Origin: Chloroflexota bacterium
GTDB taxonomy: Bacteria > Chloroflexota > Dehalococcoidia > GIF9 > AB-539-J10
NCBI GenBank assembly: GCA_030604285.1
Contig: JAUVWD010000017.1
Coordinates: 1 to 8,797, forward strand
Length of the DNA stretch: 8,797 nucleotides
Direction: 5' to 3'
The notes under the pieces: generated by a model
The model's input: only the letters and a program-made list of their open reading frames with translations
The model's database searches: none
What the model was told of the DNA's origin: nothing
Program-made: the position numbers and the translations under genes
In this document: one piece after another, positions 6,208 to 8,797 of the stretch
Layout: every line of letters starts with the position of its first letter
How positions within the stretch are numbered: position 1 is the first letter of the stretch

Positions 6208-7169
6208 GCTAGATCCCTGGCCGCCGGTACGCCGCCAATAGTCTCAGCTTGTAAGATTGCTCTGGTTATAGCTGTAGCTACTACCTCAGCGGCTGCCGAG
6301 CCCACAGCATCAAAATGTAGCCCTCTTTCGCCTAAGGAGAGGGCAAACAAGACATCACCATCATACACCGTAGAGCAAGGGTCAATGCTTCGAGCTATCC
6401 CAGCATGCGCCGTTCGGGCTAGTCTATTCACCTGCTCTTTAGTAAGGCGAGCATTGGTAGCTACTACGCCAATGGTAGTGTTACAAGTGGAAAACAAAAG
6501 AGCCCTCTTAAACTGGTCACCCTTGAACAGTTCAGACGTACTGAGGAAGCACTTCCCCCGCGGGTGGCGAGTGCCGGCTATGATCTTTCCCGTCTTAGGC
6601 TCAACAACGTCTCCAAAGGCATTTACCACTATCAAAGCAGCTACGACAACACCCTTAGCTAATTGCTGGCTTGCTGTCCCCAGGCCACCCTTGGTAGCCC
6701 TCTTCATGCCAAGAAACTTGCCTACCGTGGCTCCAGTGCCGGCACCAACGCATCCCTCAGCAACTTCAGCACTGCTGGCAGCAAGACAAGCCTGGTAACC
6801 TTCGCTGACTCCAGGCCTGGCCTTGCGACTGCCTATATTTATGTCGTAAAGAATGGCTGCCGGGACAATAGGCACTACGCCAGCACTAGTCTCATGACCA
6901 ACTCCACGCTCCTCAAGGTACTTCATAACACCCCCGGCAGCGTCTAGCCCGAAAGCACTGCCACCACTAAGGAGAATAGCGTGAACCTTCTCAACCGAAT
7001 GCCCGGGATGCAGAAGCTCTGTCTCCCTGGTCCCCGGTGCCGAACCACTGACATCGACTCCAGCTACAGCCCCTTGCTCACAAAGGATCACTGTGCACCC
7101 AGTTATTCCCTCTGTATCAGTATAATGTCCTACTTTGATTCCTGAAACGTCACTTATAGCATTGTGCAT
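6201..7169 (-). CDS. S58 (P1) family peptidase, DmpA/BapA-like N-terminal nucleophile hydrolase
   Basis: This 322-residue protein is a member of the DmpA/BapA/NylC family, which cleaves itself to expose an N-terminal Ser or Thr nucleophile. Landmarks: NAISDVSGIKVGHYTD at the start, GVDVSGSAPGTRETELL (37-53), LLSGGSAFGLDAAGG (66-80), GAGTGATVGKFLG (142-154) and the nucleophile segment CNTTIGVVATNARL (229-242). By alignment from memory to DmpA, cleavage would fall between Asn230 and Thr231, giving an Asn-Thr site as in the nylon oligomer hydrolase NylC. Characterised relatives cleave D- or L-aminopeptides, beta-alanyl peptides or amide oligomers. Being the first gene of a pantothenate operon makes beta-alanine release from peptides an attractive but unproven role. 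The ATG at 7169 starts the conserved N-terminus. It has no normal ribosome site and lies 10 nt after a 14-bp hairpin. The gene overlaps or abuts the DUF2520 gene. Confidence 0.92.
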   Translation of the reverse strand: MHNAISDVSGIKVGHYTDTEGITGCTVILCEQGAVAGVDVSGSAPGTRETELLHPGHSVEKVHAILLSGGSAFGLDAAGGVMKYLEERGVGHETSAGVVPIVPAAILYDINIGSRKARPGVSEGYQACLAASSAEVAEGCVGAGTGATVGKFLGMKRATKGGLGTASQQLAKGVVVAALIVVNAFGDVVEPKTGKIIAGTRHPRGKCFLSTSELFKGDQFKRALLFSTCNTTIGVVATNARLTKEQVNRLARTAHAGIARSIDPCSTVYDGDVLFALSLGERGLHFDAVGSAAAEVVATAITRAILQAETIGGVPAARDLAW

Positions 7170-7172
7170 GGC

Positions 7173-7210
7173 ACAAACAATAGCCCTCTCGGCGACGCCG
7201 AGAGGGCTAT
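7173..7210 (-). terminator. terminator-like hairpin in the pan operon leader (candidate attenuator)
   Basis: ATAGCCCTCTCGGC (7180-7193) and GCCGAGAGGGCTAT (7197-7210) form a perfect 14-bp stem with a 3-nt loop. On the minus strand it is followed by TGTTTGT, so the end is U-rich, although interrupted by G. It lies between the operon promoter and the first start codon (7169), as an attenuator would. The 3' arm contains GAGAGGG, the only Shine-Dalgarno-like run nearby (14 nt from the ATG), so the hairpin could instead control translation. No T run follows it on the plus strand. An alternative helix, GAGAG (7220-7224) with CUCUC (7200-7204), would break it. Confidence 0.55.
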
Positions 7211-7233
7211 ATGATCAGACTCTCTTCATTGCT

Positions 7234-7267
7234 CATCCGTCTCGGTCATTGCCGATCCAAGCGGATA
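7234..7267 (-). ncRNA. leader hairpin with a bulged A, possibly a pan-type RNA motif
   Basis: Read on the minus strand, AUCCG-CUUGG (7266-7257) pairs with CCGAG-A-CGGAU (7245-7235). This gives ten base pairs, one of them G-U, with a single bulged A at 7240 and an 11-nt loop AUCGGCAAUGA; a U-G pair extends the base. It begins within a few nt of the predicted transcript start and about 65 nt before the first gene. The heptamer GCAAUGA occurs in the loop (7252-7246) and again at 7232-7226. A known RNA, the pan motif, is described upstream of panB/panC/panD operons in Chloroflexi, Firmicutes and deltaproteobacteria as a hairpin with bulged adenosines. The position and bulge fit, but I could not compare with its consensus. 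Confidence 0.45.
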
Positions 7268-7277
7268 TTTCACTGTA

Positions 7278-7306
7278 ATTCTAGCAGCCTTCCTTTATTT
7301 TGTCAA
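7278..7306 (-). promoter_or_regulatory. near-consensus sigma70 promoter of the pantothenate operon
   Basis: On the minus strand TTGACA (7306-7301) is a perfect -35 box and TAGAAT (7283-7278) matches the -10 box at five of six, with an ideal 17-bp spacer. Transcription would begin near 7271, giving a leader of about 100 nt before the S58 peptidase ATG at 7169. This is the strongest promoter in the window and is correctly oriented for the five-gene operon. Confidence 0.75.
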
Positions 7307-7341
7307 GCAAGGTGTGTTGGCTCGGAGGACACCTTGCCGAA

Positions 7342-7419
7342 GAGGAGGGCAAGATGTCAGGAAGCAGCATACGAGAATACACTGAAGCAATGCGAGGGCG
7401 ACACCTTCAAGCTTGGTAG
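7342..7419 (+). pseudogene. N-terminal remnant of a transposase
   Basis: GAGGAGGG (7342-7349) is a strong ribosome site 4 nt before the ATG at 7354. The frame reads MSGSSIREYTEAMRGRHLQA and stops at TAG (7417-7419). This beginning resembles integrase-type (IS481-like) transposases in which a first helix of the form S-I-R-E-Y-x-E-A-x-R-x-R-Y is followed by a helix-turn-helix; that resemblance is from memory. Nothing recognisable of the catalytic DDE domain follows, so only the first 20 or so codons survive. It lies directly upstream of the pan operon promoter and points away from it. Confidence 0.4.
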
Positions 7420-7460
7420 CCGTATCTCGGATTCCGCGCTGACGGCTGCGAGAGTTGTCA

Positions 7461-7504
7461 CCAGTAAACCGACAAGGGCGCATCGCGCTTCTTCAGCCCG
7501 GACC
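7461..7504 (+). repeat. diverged 44-bp direct repeat, copy A
   Basis: This segment aligns without gaps to 8492-8535 at 33 of 44 positions, including an identical run CGCTTCTTCAGCC. In the plus frame both copies encode the same core, S-R-F-F-S-x-D. In one minus frame they give L-K-K-R-D followed by V-[YF]-W. Flanking bases do not align by eye. It is most likely a fragment of the same lost element present twice. Confidence 0.5.
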
Positions 7505-7579
7505 AGCGCCAAGTCTTGAACCACGTAGCGAGGGCGTTTTCGGCTGGCACAATGATTTCCAACTTAGAGAGCTATGTGA

Positions 7580-7762
7580 GCAAAGCCCAGGGCTTTACTC
7601 CCGACCGTGCCAAATCTGCTCGAAAAAGACCCTATTCCGAGCAGCAGAGGTATCAGAGCCTATCTAGCCAACAGACTTGAAACTGCTACGCCTACCAAAG
7701 TGAGAATTGACCTGAAGGGCCTTAGAATCTCCTTCAAGGGGGCCTGGCTGGAGCTTCGCTGA
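7580..7762 (+). pseudogene. 60-codon open stretch with no start (possible gene end)
   Basis: Between TGA (7577-7579) and TGA (7760-7762) the frame has no start codon but a protein-like composition, including IPSSRGIRAYLANRLE and KVRIDLKGLRISFKGAW near its end. I do not recognise the family. It could be the 3' end of a lost gene, or an open frame by chance. It lies in the decayed stretch after the transposase remnant and in a different frame from it. Confidence 0.2.
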
Positions 7763-7913
7763 GCCGAGATTGCCTCGCATGCGGGACTGCCAGCGTGTCG
7801 GCAACCCGATTAGCCACTGGCGTTCACAGCCAGCGAACAGGGGCTCCAACATAGCCACAGTAGTTGCTACAGCAATTCCCAGAATAGGGGGGCTTTCACT
7901 GCTCGCTATTGGG

Positions 7914-7937
7914 TGCTAGAATATACTAATCAGTATA
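7914..7937 (+). promoter_or_regulatory. extended -10 promoter with operator-like palindrome
   Basis: TGCTAGAAT (7914-7922) is an extended -10 element; the -35 match TTTCAC (7894-7899), 17 bp upstream, is poor. Overlapping its end, TATACT (7922-7927) and AGTATA (7932-7937) form a perfect inverted repeat around AATC. The site lies about 20 bp before the membrane-protein ATG at 7958, suited to a repressor. Confidence 0.4.
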
Positions 7938-7957
7938 AACCTACCTAGGGGGTAAGA

Positions 7958-8308
7958 ATGCAAAATCAGACTTGGAAACCGCCAACTGCAGGAATCCTGA
8001 GCATTATTGCCGGTGTTCTGGGCGTCGTTGGCGGCATAATAGCTATTGTGATGGGGGGAGTTCTGGCGGTTGTCCCAGTGACGCCTGAGATCTTCGGTGA
8101 ATTCCTCTGGATATTTGGCGTTGCCTTAATCACACTGGGGATAGTGGCGATAATAGGTGGTATCTGCGCATTGATCAGGAGAAGGTTCAGTCTGGCGCTC
8201 GCGGGGTGTATCTGTTCGCTAATTTGCGTTTTCCCTGTGCTCCCAGCCATGATACTGGGGCTCCTAGCCATCATATTTGTCGGGATAGGGAAGCGCGAGT
8301 TCGAATAA
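7958..8308 (+). CDS. small four-helix membrane protein of unknown function
   Basis: The 116-residue protein is almost entirely hydrophobic. After a short soluble start ending KPPT, helices are expected at about 11-39, 47-73, 77-93 and 94-111. A positively charged turn RRR (74-76) should face the cytoplasm, as should the C-terminus GKREFE. Proteins starting with a KPP-x-AGILSIIAG pattern and ending in a short K-R-E-F-like tail occur in Chloroflexota genomes, often beside a zinc ribbon domain in longer relatives; this is from memory. AGGGGG (7947-7952) lies 5 nt before the ATG. No function is assigned. The gene stands alone, flanked by decayed sequence on both sides. Confidence 0.75.
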   Translation: MQNQTWKPPTAGILSIIAGVLGVVGGIIAIVMGGVLAVVPVTPEIFGEFLWIFGVALITLGIVAIIGGICALIRRRFSLALAGCICSLICVFPVLPAMILGLLAIIFVGIGKREFE

Positions 8309-8333
8309 AGTCCACAGGATTTCAGCAAGTTAT

Positions 8334-8660
8334 GTGAATCTGGCGGCAGCTCTTCTCTTCAGTTCCGTTCTCTCGTTTTGCCACTCTTCCCTTAGATTGG
8401 CCGCTGAAAACTCTCAAAATATCGCTGCCATTAGTCCCTAGGTTAGTGATCCCAATCTCCAATCTGTTCCAACTGCTGGTGAAGAGCCATCCCAGAAGAC
8501 CGGAAGGAGCCTATCTCGCTTCTTCAGCCACGACCTTCAGGAGAAATCTCACACTCCGAAGTTCGTTGCTTCAAAGCCAACCCCCGCTGCCAAGAAATTC
8601 GCAATGCTTGTCCTACAAGGTCTTCTATTTGCTCTTCGGCTGATATATGATTATGGGTGA
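8334..8660 (+). pseudogene. degenerate open frame with one internal stop
   Basis: From GTG (8334) to TGA (8658-8660) one frame has a single stop, TAG at 8439-8441. The first part has a hydrophobic run like a signal segment (NLAAALLFSSVLSF). The second part carries the repeat-encoded SLSRFFSHDLQEK and ends KFAMLVLQGLLFALRLIYDYG. No ribosome site precedes the GTG, no family is recognised, and a minus-strand frame over 8531-8700 is also open. It may be a gene fossil or chance. Apart from this and the repeat copy, 8309-8685 holds nothing I can name. Confidence 0.2.
8492..8535 (+). repeat. diverged 44-bp direct repeat, copy B
   Basis: This is the partner of 7461-7504 (33 of 44 identical, same orientation, about 1.03 kb apart). 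The membrane-protein gene at 7958-8308 lies between the two copies. Confidence 0.5.
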
Positions 8661-8670
8661 GGCGCAGCTG

Positions 8671-8680
8671 AAAGGAGGTG
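8671..8680 (+). promoter_or_regulatory. near-perfect ribosome binding site
   Basis: AAAGGAGGTG is complementary to almost the whole anti-Shine-Dalgarno end of 16S rRNA. Its GGAGGT core lies 6 nt before the ATG at 8686, which fixes that start and predicts strong translation. Confidence 0.85.
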
Positions 8681-8685
8681 TATTG

Positions 8686-8797
8686 ATGGCTACGTATGTA
8701 ACACTGGTCAAGTTCACGTCAGAGGGACTAAAAAGCATAGGTGACTTTGGCAAGGAGTGGGAGGAAGGAACGAAGAGAGTCGCACAGATGGGAATTA
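8686..8797 (+). CDS. GYD-domain protein, 5' part only
   Basis: The first 37 residues are visible before the window ends. They begin MATYVTLVKFTSEGLKSIGD and continue FGKEWEEGTKRVAQMG, which matches the start of GYD-domain proteins. These are small cytoplasmic ferredoxin-fold proteins of about 90-100 residues that usually read M-x-x-Y-[VI]-x-L-x-x-[FW]-T-x-x-G-[LI]-K-x-I. The function of the family is not established. The motif that names the domain would lie beyond the window. A TATGAT (8646-8651) upstream is a possible -10 box without a good -35. Confidence 0.8.
   Translation, partial: MATYVTLVKFTSEGLKSIGDFGKEWEEGTKRVAQMGI

Larger units (their letters stand above)
7420..7913. other. decayed region without an intact gene
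   Basis: No complete gene is visible. The plus-strand frame of the transposase remnant continues past two stops and remains open from about 7468 to 7677. The minus strand has comparable open runs, so strand and frame cannot be settled by eye. It includes one copy of a 44-bp diverged repeat (7461-7504) and a 60-codon open stretch (7580-7762). The likely source is an eroded mobile element. Confidence 0.4.

Noticed and set aside
6385..6947. Plus-strand open frames inside the S58 peptidase gene
   Set aside because: They lie wholly antisense to a gene with strong family motifs and have no ribosome site or recognisable domain.
7226..7249. Short upstream frame (Met plus six codons) in the pan leader
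   Set aside because: It has no ribosome site and no run of regulatory codons, and it overlaps the bulged-A hairpin; nothing suggests a leader peptide.
7766..7805. Second copy of the CATTGCGAG-type repeat
   Set aside because: Only GAGATTGCC and CTCGCA resemble it; the central part and the matching arm are absent.
7966..8328. Long open frame antisense to the small membrane protein
   Set aside because: It is a mirror of the hydrophobic codons; the plus-strand frame has the ribosome site, promoter and membrane helices.
8531..8690. Minus-strand open frame with ISAEEQIEDLVGQALR as a real gene
   Set aside because: It has no start with a ribosome site, overlaps the GYD gene start and its ribosome site, and belongs to no recognised family.

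Overview
The window looks like a bacterial chromosome segment of roughly even base composition. Its gene mix is a panD-panB-panC cluster led by an S58 (P1) peptidase and a DUF2520 protein, plus a short PadR regulator, a small 'KPPTAGILSIIAGVLG' type membrane protein and a GYD-domain protein. This resembles Chloroflexota, probably Dehalococcoidia or a related uncultured lineage. That placement is an inference from gene style, not from a marker gene.

Layout. Positions 1-1861 (+) hold a PadR winged-helix regulator with a good sigma70 promoter and an inverted repeat over its start, then an MFS transporter split by a one-base frameshift. Positions 1862-2791 are a decayed stretch: a palindromic 'CATTGCGAG' type repeat unit, a fossil toxin-antitoxin pair on the minus strand (PIN/VapC-like remnant with an antitoxin-like ORF upstream) and a perfect 14-bp palindrome. 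Positions 2792-3166 (+) encode a small retropepsin-like aspartyl protease.

Positions 3184-7306 (-) are the core: a compact five-gene operon transcribed right to left as S58 peptidase, DUF2520 NAD(P)-binding protein, panD, panB, panC. Good Shine-Dalgarno sites precede panD, panB and panC, and the first two genes are tightly coupled. A near-consensus promoter (TTGACA-N17-TAGAAT) precedes a leader of about 100 nt. The leader begins with a 10-bp hairpin carrying a single bulged A and ends with a perfect 14-bp hairpin and U-rich tail right before the first start codon. This is the architecture of a cis-regulatory RNA and may be a form of the known pan RNA motif.

Taken together the operon could make pantothenate from ketoisovalerate and aspartate: PanB makes ketopantoate, the DUF2520 protein is a candidate ketopantoate reductase (no panE is in view), PanD makes beta-alanine and PanC joins the two halves. 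The S58 family includes enzymes that release N-terminal beta-alanine from peptides, so the first gene may be a second, salvage source of beta-alanine.

Positions 7307-7957 hold no intact gene, only fossils: the start of a transposase with a strong ribosome binding site, one copy of a diverged 44-bp repeat and a 60-codon open stretch. Positions 7958-8308 (+) encode a four-helix membrane protein behind a palindrome-bearing promoter. Positions 8309-8685 hold the second copy of the 44-bp repeat and a long frame with one stop. The window ends inside a GYD-domain gene starting at 8686. No rRNA, tRNA or CRISPR array was seen.
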